Positions 1 through 7,670 of a DNA stretch of 20,732 bases are shown here, piece by piece (position 1 is the stretch's first letter; every line of letters begins with the position of its first letter). The stretch covers positions 1-20,732 of the forward strand of contig JBAXLO010000065.1 in NCBI GenBank assembly GCA_037134755.1, given 5' to 3'. The stretch comes from JBAXLO01 sp037134755. GTDB lineage: Bacteria; Bacteroidota; Bacteroidia; Bacteroidales; JACABE01. The position numbers were made by a program, and so were the translations under genes. Below the pieces are notes generated by a model that was not told the origin of the DNA, did no database searches, and saw only the letters and a list, made by a program, of their open reading frames with translations.

Positions 1-161
1 CTGATTTAAAATCAGAAGTAAATGATTTTATAGATTTTCTGTTAAGTAAAAGGAAAAAAGAAATTAAGAAAAAATCACCAAAATTTGGATGTGCAAAAGG
101 GCAAATTTATACATCTCCTGATTTTGATGAACCATTAGAAGACTTTAAAGAATATATGTAA
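1..161 (+). CDS. Antitoxin, DUF2281/VapB-like (3' end only)
   Basis: The window opens inside a reading frame (codons from base 3) that ends with TAA at 159-161. The 52 visible residues begin DLKSEVNDFIDFLLSKRKK and end in a stretch containing PKFGCAKG, SPDFDEPLEDF and a terminal KEYM. That tail is characteristic of DUF2281 proteins, small antitoxin-like partners usually encoded just before PIN-domain toxins; the acidic end probably wraps the toxin. The stop codon shares its last A with the ATG of the next gene, so the two are almost certainly translationally coupled as one toxin-antitoxin operon. The N-terminal part, which should hold the DNA-binding or dimerisation segment and the operon promoter, lies outside the window. 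It is truncated by the window edge, not visibly broken. Confidence 0.8.
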   Translation, partial: DLKSEVNDFIDFLLSKRKKEIKKKSPKFGCAKGQIYTSPDFDEPLEDFKEYM

Positions 162-544
162 TGAACTTGTTACTTGATACACATACTTTGATTTGGTTTC
201 TGAATGGAGACGAAAAATTATCTAATAAAGCTAAATCTGCAATTGAAGATACTAAAAATTCAAAAATTGTCAGTATAGCATCAATTTGGGAGATTGCAAT
301 TAAACTAAGTATTGAAAAATTTAAATTTACAAAAGGATTTAAGCATTTCCTTGACATGGTAGAGGATAATGGTTTTGAAATACTGCCGATAACATTTGAA
401 CATGCAATTGAATTATCGACCTTAGAATTTATACATAGAGATCCATTTGATAGACTTCTGGTTTCTCAATGTATAGTTGATAAGTTAATTATCATTACAA
501 AGGACATTAACATCAAAAGGTATAAAATTAAGACAATTTGGTAA
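161..544 (+). CDS. vapC: VapC-family toxin, PIN-domain ribonuclease
   Basis: This 127-residue protein has the size and motifs of a type II toxin PIN-domain endoribonuclease, which cleaves RNA with Mg2+ or Mn2+ held by a cluster of acidic residues. Visible candidates are D6 in LLLDTHTLIW, E44 in SIWEIAIK, D94 and D97 in HRDPFDRLL, and D115 in IITKD. The HRDPFDR and LLDTHTLIW forms are typical of the Sll0205-like PIN subgroup, which pairs with DUF2281 antitoxins. The start ATG overlaps the antitoxin stop codon (TAATG), so the start is well fixed. All expected acidic positions are present, so the toxin looks intact. Its RNA target cannot be told from the sequence. No convincing terminator follows it directly. 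Confidence 0.9.
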   Translation: MNLLLDTHTLIWFLNGDEKLSNKAKSAIEDTKNSKIVSIASIWEIAIKLSIEKFKFTKGFKHFLDMVEDNGFEILPITFEHAIELSTLEFIHRDPFDRLLVSQCIVDKLIIITKDINIKRYKIKTIW

Positions 545-786
545 AAATAGCCAGCAGCCCAAAAAGGCAAAGTACCACGTAACATATAAGTAATAGATTT
601 TATAGAATAAGAATAGTTTTTCTTCTTTTCATTAATATTTAACCCCGAGCTTTGGATCTTAATATAAAGAGAATGATAAATTATGAATGAAGGCAATATG
701 AAAAATAGTTAAGAAAAAAAACTGACAGAAGCCCCTCAACTTCGTAACCGATGTATACCTTATGGATGAAGGTTAGGACTTCATAA
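545..786. other. Intergenic stretch, no gene seen
   Basis: Between vapC and the terminator of the next gene I see no convincing coding frame, tRNA or strong hairpin. A 76-codon open frame on the minus strand (466-696) overlaps the end of vapC and shows no recognisable features. There is a weak imperfect inverted repeat around 729-776 (CGTAACC against GGTTAGG). Confidence 0.4.
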
Positions 787-822
787 AAGAAGAGACTGCC
801 TTATCATAGACAGCCTCTTCTT
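787..822 (-). terminator. Rho-independent terminator of the PNGase F-like gene
   Basis: Arms 787-798 and 811-822 form a 12-bp stem with one mismatch (AAGAAGAGGCTG on the minus strand) and a 12-nt loop. On the minus strand it lies 19 nt after the stop codon at 842 and its right arm ends in a short T run (CTTCTTTTA). Confidence 0.75.
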
Positions 823-841
823 AATTATAAAAATCGTTTTA

Positions 842-3409
842 TTATTGAATAATAAGTTTCTTGGTTTCAACACCATTAGTATTACTAACTTTCATAACAT
901 ATATTCCTTTCGAAAAGTCAGATAAATTGAGCGAAGTCTGCTCTCCATTCCATTTAAATTCTTTTAATAATACTCCCTGAAGATTGTAAACTCTTACATC
1001 AGCGGTATTATTGAAACGTCGTGTGGCAGTTAGATTGAATATCCCTTTTGCTGATGGATTAGGATAGACATTTAGTTTAAAATAATCTAATATGTAATCG
1101 GCATACATGTCAGCAGGAACACCACCATAATAGGTTACCAATTCGCCACCTACATATAGCGTTGGATTGTAAGTATCGGTACATGTGCATGATGAACTTG
1201 TAACACAATTAGGATTAAATGAACTGCACATATCAATGTATGAAGGCGCAAATTCGTACATCAAACTCACATCATTACCAATCTTTGATGATACATCATA
1301 ACGCCATAACATTGGAATAGAACCGGGGCACCAGCCTGCTCTTGCATATTGCCAGGTACCGCTTTGAGGGCTACATCCGGTAGGGTTAGGATTACAAGTT
1401 CTCCATAAATCCTGCGAGAAAGTAGTAGTTCCATTTATTTTAAAGTGATGGGTAAGTTCGTAAAATTCGGCAGCATTACTAGTATTATTAGGCCCACCAT
1501 GACCGGTAGTCATAACTCTGATGTAAGCAGCATCAATGTTTGTATCACTTAGCTTTAACTGGCGAACTTCAACTGGTTGCAAAGCCACACCTCCGGTAGT
1601 ATAGGTGCCCATTGGGTAGGAGCCTAACCATAATTTATCCATCCACGTATATTTGTAGGTAGGAGTGCCCGCTTTATAATTAAGTGTAAGAGTTACCTTT
1701 GAATCGGAAGGGAAATTAGATCTTATATCAATCTTACCCTGCAACTGAGATGCAAAATCAGTAACATCAAGACTGTCGCCACAAGCTAAAGCATAAGGTG
1801 TGATATAACGAACCAACTCAACCCAATCACCGTTTGCACCTCTTATATTAATATAAGAAACAATATCCCAAGGATCGCAACCTTCGGGAGGACATTCGTA
1901 CTTAAGAACAGCTGTTATTTTAGTATATGTTCCGGTAAAGCTAGGCAGAAGCTCTGTAGTGTCAAGTTTCTGATTAGTTTCGTCAGCAAAATGTAAAGCA
2001 TTTATAATATTAAGATTTATAGCAGCCGAATCAGGAACTACCTGAAATGAAATTACCTTTTGTGTAGAAACACCTCCGGAACTATGAGCTGTAGCTGTTA
2101 AAGAATAGGTGCCAAAAGCAGGTGGAGTCCAATATCCAATATAATAACCATTATTAGTAGCCTTAGCATTAATAGTCTGACCTCCGTTTAAGGTAAAAGT
2201 AACACCTGATACACTCAATAAATCAGTATGATCAATTGAAGTGGCAAACGACATTTGGATTGGATCTAAATGTGGTGCCCTAACAATATTATTGTCAACA
2301 GGATTCTTTATATCAATATTAGGAAATATGTACAAAGGATTGTAAACATTGAAAATAATAGTATCGTTAGCCGCAGGGGCAACAGTAATAGTGCCAGGTT
2401 GCTTAGCAATAATTTTAACAACACCTGTATCTCCCGTAAGGGTAACTAAAGTATCGCCCGAAATAGTTGCAGGCCCAATAATGCTACACGTAACAGGTAA
2501 TCCTCTACTAGATACAGGGTGAATTACAAAAGGAGCATCTGTAGTAAGATGATTTGTTGGAGGATTTGAAAGCATAATATACTGATAAAGTAATCCTCCG
2601 GTATTAGGCTGACTGATTGAAATATTATCAAAAGCAGAATAACCGCCTAATGCCTGTATAAATATCTTTGACCATTTAGCAGGATCTTTTCTATCAGCTG
2701 AACCAGGTGTTAAGCCTAGATTTAAGTTTTGGACAGCAGGGATATTAACAAAGTTGCCATTAGGTTTCTTAGCAAATAAACTTGCAGCACCGGCACCACT
2801 GTTAGCATCAAAATCAATAAAGATTTTCCAGGTATTCCATAGGCTCATACTATCGTAAACTATTGGTATTTTAGTTCCATCAGGTTTCATAAACACACAA
2901 TTAGCTGCACTTGCATCACTCAAATAGATTCCTATACCACCTTCATTAGCTTCGTAAGCAACTTGTTGTTCAACACCGGGAACCAAATAGCCATTATTAT
3001 TTTTGTCATACCCAATGCCAAAGAAATCGCCCCACCACGCAGTACACATATCTACTTGAATTTCCATAATTCCACCAATAGCAAAATTAAAAGGGAAGCC
3101 GGTTGTTGTAACTCTTGAAGCAGTTCTACCATAATTAGGTCCGGGGTAATCATAAAATACACCCAATGTATTATCTGGTGTTGTTGAGCCTGTTCCGGCA
3201 CTTGTGCCTGGTCCGGCCATGTTATAACCTACCACAAGATCATAAGTGCTTCCGGTATTAACTACAGATGTCCATCCATCCTGACCATTTAAATTAGCAC
3301 CAATTGTAAGATTGTTAAAATCGTATTTGTATGTTATCATTTGTGCTTGTGTAAATGACAACTGCATTACAATAAGTAGTGTAGAAATAATAAATATTGC
3401 TTTTTTCAT
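842..3409 (-). CDS. Secreted PNGase F-like peptide-N-glycosidase with T9SS sorting tail
   Basis: An 855-residue exported protein. Residues 1-22 are a signal peptide. About 24-265 look like a beta-sandwich (concanavalin/LamG-like) domain, about 270-360 and 365-458 like two Ig-like domains, about 462-755 match the two-part fold of peptide-N-glycosidase F, which cleaves N-glycans from asparagine, and about 776-855 (from LNVYPNP) form a T9SS type A sorting domain. In the PNGase part, CPPEGCDPWD aligns with CPNKTCDEWD of the flavobacterial enzyme, so D515 matches catalytic D60. E648 in NAAEFYELTH matches E206. RYITPY, AGTPTYKY and RAGWCPG are further matches. The residue matching E118 seems to be S or N, so activity is likely but not assured. 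It is divergent from the glycosyltransferase gene and ends at a clear terminator. Family assignment is strong; substrate is inferred. Confidence 0.8.
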   Translation of the reverse strand: MKKAIFIISTLLIVMQLSFTQAQMITYKYDFNNLTIGANLNGQDGWTSVVNTGSTYDLVVGYNMAGPGTSAGTGSTTPDNTLGVFYDYPGPNYGRTASRVTTTGFPFNFAIGGIMEIQVDMCTAWWGDFFGIGYDKNNNGYLVPGVEQQVAYEANEGGIGIYLSDASAANCVFMKPDGTKIPIVYDSMSLWNTWKIFIDFDANSGAGAASLFAKKPNGNFVNIPAVQNLNLGLTPGSADRKDPAKWSKIFIQALGGYSAFDNISISQPNTGGLLYQYIMLSNPPTNHLTTDAPFVIHPVSSRGLPVTCSIIGPATISGDTLVTLTGDTGVVKIIAKQPGTITVAPAANDTIIFNVYNPLYIFPNIDIKNPVDNNIVRAPHLDPIQMSFATSIDHTDLLSVSGVTFTLNGGQTINAKATNNGYYIGYWTPPAFGTYSLTATAHSSGGVSTQKVISFQVVPDSAAINLNIINALHFADETNQKLDTTELLPSFTGTYTKITAVLKYECPPEGCDPWDIVSYINIRGANGDWVELVRYITPYALACGDSLDVTDFASQLQGKIDIRSNFPSDSKVTLTLNYKAGTPTYKYTWMDKLWLGSYPMGTYTTGGVALQPVEVRQLKLSDTNIDAAYIRVMTTGHGGPNNTSNAAEFYELTHHFKINGTTTFSQDLWRTCNPNPTGCSPQSGTWQYARAGWCPGSIPMLWRYDVSSKIGNDVSLMYEFAPSYIDMCSSFNPNCVTSSSCTCTDTYNPTLYVGGELVTYYGGVPADMYADYILDYFKLNVYPNPSAKGIFNLTATRRFNNTADVRVYNLQGVLLKEFKWNGEQTSLNLSDFSKGIYVMKVSNTNGVETKKLIIQ

Positions 3410-3491
3410 TGATAAAAATTAATTAATTATTAAAATGTTCTGATAATTTATGTTTCTAATTAAGACATCTCATTAAGAGAAATCAAGTTTA

Positions 3492-3523
3492 CAAAGATAC
3501 AGAAAGATCATATTATTTACAAA
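3492..3523 (-). promoter_or_regulatory. Bacteroidota-type promoter for the PNGase F-like gene
   Basis: On the minus strand a -33 TTTG (3520-3523) is followed after 20 nt by TATCTTTG (3492-3499), a full match to TAnnTTTG. The predicted start of transcription, near 3485, gives a leader of about 75 nt. Confidence 0.6.
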
Positions 3524-3568
3524 TTAAATTAATGTGGCTTGTTTGTAAAAATTTTTAAGTTTATTTAA

Positions 3569-3601
3569 TTGTAGTTATATGGTAAATATAAACTATTTTT
3601 G
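3569..3601 (+). promoter_or_regulatory. Bacteroidota-type promoter for the GT51 gene
   Basis: TATTTTTG at 3594-3601 fully matches TAnnTTTG; TTG at 3569-3571 is a possible -33 element with a slightly long 22-nt spacer. The -7 element covers codons 6 to 8 of the longest open frame, which argues that translation starts downstream, at ATG 3618. Confidence 0.5.
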
Positions 3602-3617
3602 CATTAAAGTTTTAAAA

Positions 3618-5618
3618 ATGGTTCAAAAGTATTTTGTTAATTTAATTCGACTTGTTGCAAGCTTAATCTCAAAGATTAATTTTAAGAAAACACTTATAGT
3701 TACATCTATTGTTTTTGTTAGTCTTTTGATTGTGCTTTTAATTTTTAGAGGTGCAATCGCAAGAGAGTTGTTGAATAAAAGAATTAATAGTTTTAATAAG
3801 CATTACCAAGCAGAGTTAAAGGTTGGTGATTTTCATTTCAGTGGTCTTTCGGCTATTGAACTTAACAATATTTCGTTAAAAGCAATTAATAATGACACGC
3901 TACTTACAATAGGCTCCGTATATGCTAAGGTTGATTTTTGGAAATTATTTATTTTTAAAGTTGCTTTAACAGATTTTGAATTAATCAATGCAAATATTTC
4001 ATTAGTTAAAGAAGATACTGTTAACAACTGGAATTTTTTATTAAAGAAAGAAAATAATGACACAACAGATGAAAATAAGCTAAAGGATAAAGACTATGCT
4101 TCGAAAGTTAACAGTATTCTCAATGCTATTTTTAATAAGATACCTTTAAATATAAAGATACTCCAATTTAATATAAATGCATTACTTGATGGATATCGAG
4201 TTATGGTAGTTTTGCCGGAACTTACTATTAATCATCATACTTTTAATACAAATATATATATAAAGGAAAAAGATAATGAATCGAAATGGGTAATAGCAGG
4301 GTCCTTGCAACCTGCTGATAATATAGCTGATTTTAAAATATTTTCATCCGATAAAAATAAAGTAAACATACCTTATATTACGCATAAATGGAATTGGATG
4401 TTTGCTTTTGATACTGTCCATTTTAGTTTTTCGGGCAATAAATTATCCCATGGAATTGCTTCTTTCGAAGGCTCTTCTTCAATAAATGGATTAGTGATTA
4501 ATCACCCTAGAATTTCAATTGCAGATGTTTTCTTAAACAATGCTTCTATTGATTATAAAATTAATGTTGGCAGTAATTATTTTGAACTCGACAGTAATTC
4601 GTTAATTGTATTTAATAAGCTAACTGTTAATCCTTATATATGTTATCGCCCATCACCAACCCGACAATTAACATTTAAGATTCATAAAGATAAATTTCCT
4701 TCAAATGATTTGTTTCAATCATTACCTAAAGGATTATTTACTAATCTGGAAGGTATGCAAACCAAAGGGGATTTGTCGTATCATCTTGATTTCTTTGTTG
4801 ATATTGATCATCCTGATTCTATTATCTTTGATTCGGATTTAAAAAGATATTATTTCTTTATAGAGAAATACGGGAATACTAACTTTACTAAGTTAAACGA
4901 GCCTTTTGTATATACTGCATATGAAAAAGGTGTTCCCGTTAGATCTTTAATAGTAGGGACTGAGAATCCGAACTTCAGACGTTTAAATGAAATCTCGGAT
5001 TACTTAAAAAATTGTGTTTTAATATCAGAAGATGCAGGTTTCTTCTGGCATAGGGGTTTTTTGCCCGAATCATTTAAAGAAGCTATTACTAAAGATATTA
5101 AGACAAAAAGATTTGCTAGAGGTGGAAGTACTATCAGCATGCAATTGGTAAAAAATGTTTTTTTAAATAGGAACAAAACTATTGCCCGAAAAATTGAAGA
5201 AGCTTTGATAGTATGGTTGATAGAAAATAATGGATTATCAACCAAGCAACGAATGTATGAGGTTTATTTGAATATTATAGAATGGGGACCAAATGTATAT
5301 GGAGCCAATGAAGCAGCAAGGTTTTATTTTAATAAAGATGCCGCACATCTTACTTTATCTGAATCTTTGTTCCTGGCAAGCCTTATTCCGCATCCAAAAT
5401 GGTTCAGATATTCATTTGATGAAAAAGGAAACTTAAAACCTTTTCTTTCCAATTATTTTTCATTTGCTTCTAACAGGCTGTTAAGAAAGGAAATGATAAA
5501 TCAACAGGACTTTGATAATCTTCGTCCAAATGTAGATCCTAAAGGTCCTGCAAGATTCTTAATAATTAAAACTGATTCAGTTCCGGTAGAAACTGAAGAT
5601 TTTCATGATAATTTTTAA
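3618..5618 (+). CDS. Membrane-anchored GT51 peptidoglycan glycosyltransferase with AsmA-like region
   Basis: A 666-residue protein with one N-terminal membrane segment (about 24-44), a long periplasmic region of about 400 residues built of beta-rich AsmA-like sequence, then a GT51 transglycosylase domain that polymerises lipid II into glycan strands. All GT51 motifs are visible: EDAGFFWHRG with catalytic E471, RGGSTISMQLVKN (501-513), RKIEE (524-528), and YEVYLN with E548. The protein stops about 50 residues after the domain, so there is no penicillin-binding transpeptidase module; it is a monofunctional glycosyltransferase or a dedicated accessory one. An ATG at 3579 would add 13 residues, but a TAnnTTTG promoter match lies inside that extension, so I chose ATG 3618. 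It is followed at once by the tRNA-Gln promoter. The GT51 call is firm; the AsmA-like call is moderate. Confidence 0.85.
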   Translation: MVQKYFVNLIRLVASLISKINFKKTLIVTSIVFVSLLIVLLIFRGAIARELLNKRINSFNKHYQAELKVGDFHFSGLSAIELNNISLKAINNDTLLTIGSVYAKVDFWKLFIFKVALTDFELINANISLVKEDTVNNWNFLLKKENNDTTDENKLKDKDYASKVNSILNAIFNKIPLNIKILQFNINALLDGYRVMVVLPELTINHHTFNTNIYIKEKDNESKWVIAGSLQPADNIADFKIFSSDKNKVNIPYITHKWNWMFAFDTVHFSFSGNKLSHGIASFEGSSSINGLVINHPRISIADVFLNNASIDYKINVGSNYFELDSNSLIVFNKLTVNPYICYRPSPTRQLTFKIHKDKFPSNDLFQSLPKGLFTNLEGMQTKGDLSYHLDFFVDIDHPDSIIFDSDLKRYYFFIEKYGNTNFTKLNEPFVYTAYEKGVPVRSLIVGTENPNFRRLNEISDYLKNCVLISEDAGFFWHRGFLPESFKEAITKDIKTKRFARGGSTISMQLVKNVFLNRNKTIARKIEEALIVWLIENNGLSTKQRMYEVYLNIIEWGPNVYGANEAARFYFNKDAAHLTLSESLFLASLIPHPKWFRYSFDEKGNLKPFLSNYFSFASNRLLRKEMINQQDFDNLRPNVDPKGPARFLIIKTDSVPVETEDFHDNF

Positions 5619-5626
5619 TAAATAGT

Positions 5627-5656
5627 TTTGGATATCGAAATAATTGTATAATTTTG
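5627..5656 (+). promoter_or_regulatory. Promoter of tRNA-Gln
   Basis: TTTG at 5627-5630 and TAATTTTG at 5649-5656 are separated by 18 nt, a near-ideal Bacteroidota housekeeping promoter. The likely transcription start (about 5663) is some 15 nt before the tRNA. Confidence 0.75.
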
Positions 5657-5678
5657 CACTCGCAATAAAGGATAATAT

Positions 5679-5749
5679 TGACCGATGGTGTAACGGCAGC
5701 ACTACAGCTTTTGGAGCTGTCTGTCAAGGTTCGAATCCTTGTCGGTCAA
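5679..5749 (+). tRNA. trnQ: tRNA-Gln (anticodon TTG)
   Basis: The cloverleaf is complete. The acceptor stem TGACCGA (5679-5685) pairs with TCGGTCA (5742-5748), with discriminator A5749. The D arm is closed by GTG/CAC. The anticodon stem ACAGC/GCTGT encloses the loop TTTTGGA with anticodon TTG at 5711-5713. The T arm is CAAGG-TTCGAAT-CCTTG. CCA is not encoded. It reads CAA (and CAG by wobble) codons and is transcribed alone from its own promoter. Confidence 0.96.
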
Positions 5750-5762
5750 CAAAAACAAAATT

Positions 5763-5787
5763 AAAAGCACTCTATTAGGGTGCTTTT
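5763..5787 (+). terminator. Terminator of tRNA-Gln
   Basis: AAAAGCAC (5763-5770) pairs with GTGCTTTT (5780-5787) around a 9-nt loop, followed by further T residues. It lies 13 nt after the tRNA. Confidence 0.85.
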
Positions 5788-5943
5788 TTTATTTAGGGGA
5801 AATGAATAAAGGAACGTTTAATATATTTATTAAGAGTAAGTATTAGTCTAAAACTTATTTATCATATAGTTGTTTATATTAAAAGTTGCTTGTGTTTTAA
5901 CATGATTTATAATATAATTTTAGATTATAAACTGATAAAGCAA

Positions 5944-5951
5944 TAGTTTTG
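5944..5951 (+). promoter_or_regulatory. -7 element for the metal-efflux cluster
   Basis: TAGTTTTG followed by C matches TAnnTTTG. No good -33 TTG lies at the usual distance, which could mean that an activator is needed. The element covers the TTG codon at 5949, so the first gene more likely starts at ATG 5970, with a very short leader. Confidence 0.45.
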
Positions 5952-5969
5952 CAGCGGAATTTTAAGAAT

Positions 5970-6332
5970 ATGAAGCAGTTTGTTAACAAATTTATTTGCA
6001 TTTCACTTAGTATAATAACACTTTGGTTATTTACTAATGCTTCTATTAACCAGCATAGTCATATTATTAATGGGACTATAATTACACATGCTCATCCTTA
6101 CAAAATAGACAAAAACAGCAATAGTCCTTTCCAATCTCACAAACATAGTAATTTTTTATTATTTATACTTGATCAGATTTCAAATCCGATTACAATTTTA
6201 GTAATAACAATTGGGCTATCAGTAATATTATTCAGAAATATATTTTCTATATTAATTTATTATATTTCCATTAAACCAAATACTGATTACTTGTATTTTG
6301 GCACATTTAGGGCTCCTCCTTCTTTAGTTTAA
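5970..6332 (+). CDS. Small membrane protein with three HxH motifs, upstream of RND efflux genes
   Basis: I do not recognise a named family. The 120-residue protein has an N-terminal hydrophobic segment (about 8-23, signal peptide or anchor), a short hydrophilic region (25-60) holding all six histidines as three HxH pairs (H29/H31, H40/H42, H57/H59), a second long hydrophobic segment (about 62-100), and a tail ending FRAPPSLV. The His region would face the periplasm if the usual export topology holds. HxH pairs typically bind Zn, Cu, Ni or Co. The gene lies 74 nt before a TolC/adaptor/CzcA-type cluster on the same strand, which suggests a role in metal sensing, delivery or pump assembly. The tail RAPP recalls small DUF2946-like proteins found near metal genes, but that link is only a resemblance. 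A TTG start at 5949 would add 7 residues but lies within a promoter match. Confidence 0.7.
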   Translation: MKQFVNKFICISLSIITLWLFTNASINQHSHIINGTIITHAHPYKIDKNSNSPFQSHKHSNFLLFILDQISNPITILVITIGLSVILFRNIFSILIYYISIKPNTDYLYFGTFRAPPSLV

Positions 6333-6356
6333 ATCTCGCATTTCATTTTGTTCTTC

Positions 6357-6384
6357 ACAATCATTTATTGATTGTTGCTTTTTT
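6357..6384 (+). terminator. Weak terminator or attenuator hairpin before the TolC-like gene
   Basis: ACAATCA (6357-6363) and TGATTGT (6369-6375) form a 7-bp stem with a 5-nt loop, followed 3 nt later by six T residues (6379-6384). It has only two G-C pairs, so it would stop transcription partly at best, perhaps setting the ratio of the small His-rich protein to the pump genes. Confidence 0.35.
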
Positions 6385-6406
6385 ATTCATTTAAATAAAT
6401 TTTAAT

Positions 6407-7657
6407 ATGAAAATAAAATGTTTGCTTCTAATTGCGTTGTGCATTAGTTATAACATTAAAATACAAAGTCAAACATCATTATCGTTGAAAGATGCTTTTG
6501 ATTTGGCTAAGAAAAATAACCCCTTTTATAATGCCGAAAAATATAATACAGATTTAAGCAAAGCTGATTTAACAACTGCTAAATTGCAGCTAAATCCAAG
6601 CTTTGGAGCGTCATATACTCAGGTTACTTCTCCAAAATATTTTATGGAGAATACTTCTGCATTAAATGCTGCCAATAGGCAACTTAGTTTTCAGGTTGGG
6701 AAATCATTTCAGGTGCATGGGCAACGAAAATATAAAATCCAATCTGCCGAGCATGATTTAACGCTTTCTCAATCGAATTTGAATGAATATGAGCGCAATT
6801 TATTGGCTGAAGTGGCTAATAAATGGCTAGAAATCTGGTATGAAGATCAAAAATTAAAGATTCTTAAATTAGCTAAAGAAAATTCTGATTCTTTAATTAA
6901 AATCAATCAGGTAAGGTTAAAAAATGAAGTCATTACTAAGACCGAATTTATGCGTACCGAAATACTTGACGACCAATATCGATTGCTTTTAATAAATGCT
7001 CAACAAGATTATATAAGTAGTATAAATGATCTGTCTTTTATGTTGGGAACATCAGATAATATGATTGTTAATGATAATGAAGCTTCTTTTTCTATTCCAA
7101 TAATTAATCAATATGATTCTATTCTAAATTATGCTTTAAATAAAAGAACAGATATTCAGGTTAATAATGAGATGAAAGAAAAAGCAAAAATTGACATACA
7201 ATTGCAAAAAGCAATGGCATATCCTCAACCGGAGGTTGGAATTAACTATAGTACCCAAAATCAGGTTCCTTATGTGGGTGCTTTCTTAAATATATCGCTT
7301 CCTACCTACGATCGTAATCAGGGGGAGATTGAGAAGGCTAGCATAACTTTAAAGCAGTCGGAAAGTTTGCAGAATGCTACTGTAAATAAGGTTAAGAATG
7401 AATTGCAGACTTCATGGAATGAATATATTACTTATAAAAATTCTTATGAAAAATATAAAGATATATTTCAGAAATCAGAGAATGTTTTAAAGACAGTAAG
7501 GCTTAGTTATTTGAAAGGAGGAACCACTATTCTAGATTTTCTGGAAGCCGAAAGAAACTGGTTTGATCTACAGAATCAATACAATGAAGCTTTTTATAAT
7601 TACAAAAAAGCTTATATAGATTTACTTTATGTTAGCAATTTAATACAAAATATTTAA
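6407..7657 (+). CDS. TolC-family outer-membrane efflux channel (CzcC/CusC-like)
   Basis: A 416-residue protein with a signal peptide (about 1-21, no lipobox cysteine) and the two long alpha-helical repeats of the outer-membrane efflux protein family. Repeat 1 starts at SLSLKDAFDLAKKNNP, and repeat 2 around the KRTDIQ segment (about 240-250). LPTYDRNQGEIEKA (about 299-312) is a motif typical of CzcC-like channels (LPLFDRNQG in many relatives). The trimer should form the outer-membrane barrel and periplasmic tunnel that carries ions out of the cell. It is the first large gene of the efflux operon and ends 13 nt before the adaptor gene. Length is normal for the family. The substrate cannot be read from this subunit. 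Confidence 0.9.
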   Translation: MKIKCLLLIALCISYNIKIQSQTSLSLKDAFDLAKKNNPFYNAEKYNTDLSKADLTTAKLQLNPSFGASYTQVTSPKYFMENTSALNAANRQLSFQVGKSFQVHGQRKYKIQSAEHDLTLSQSNLNEYERNLLAEVANKWLEIWYEDQKLKILKLAKENSDSLIKINQVRLKNEVITKTEFMRTEILDDQYRLLLINAQQDYISSINDLSFMLGTSDNMIVNDNEASFSIPIINQYDSILNYALNKRTDIQVNNEMKEKAKIDIQLQKAMAYPQPEVGINYSTQNQVPYVGAFLNISLPTYDRNQGEIEKASITLKQSESLQNATVNKVKNELQTSWNEYITYKNSYEKYKDIFQKSENVLKTVRLSYLKGGTTILDFLEAERNWFDLQNQYNEAFYNYKKAYIDLLYVSNLIQNI

Positions 7658-7670
7658 AAAATAAAAAATA

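Noticed and set aside
1..161. Broken or missing antitoxin
   Set aside because: The antitoxin frame is cut only by the window edge; its visible part is open and ends correctly over the vapC start.
466..696. 76-codon open frame on the minus strand after vapC
   Set aside because: It overlaps the vapC 3' end, has no recognisable domain, ribosome site or promoter, and AT-rich DNA gives such frames by chance.
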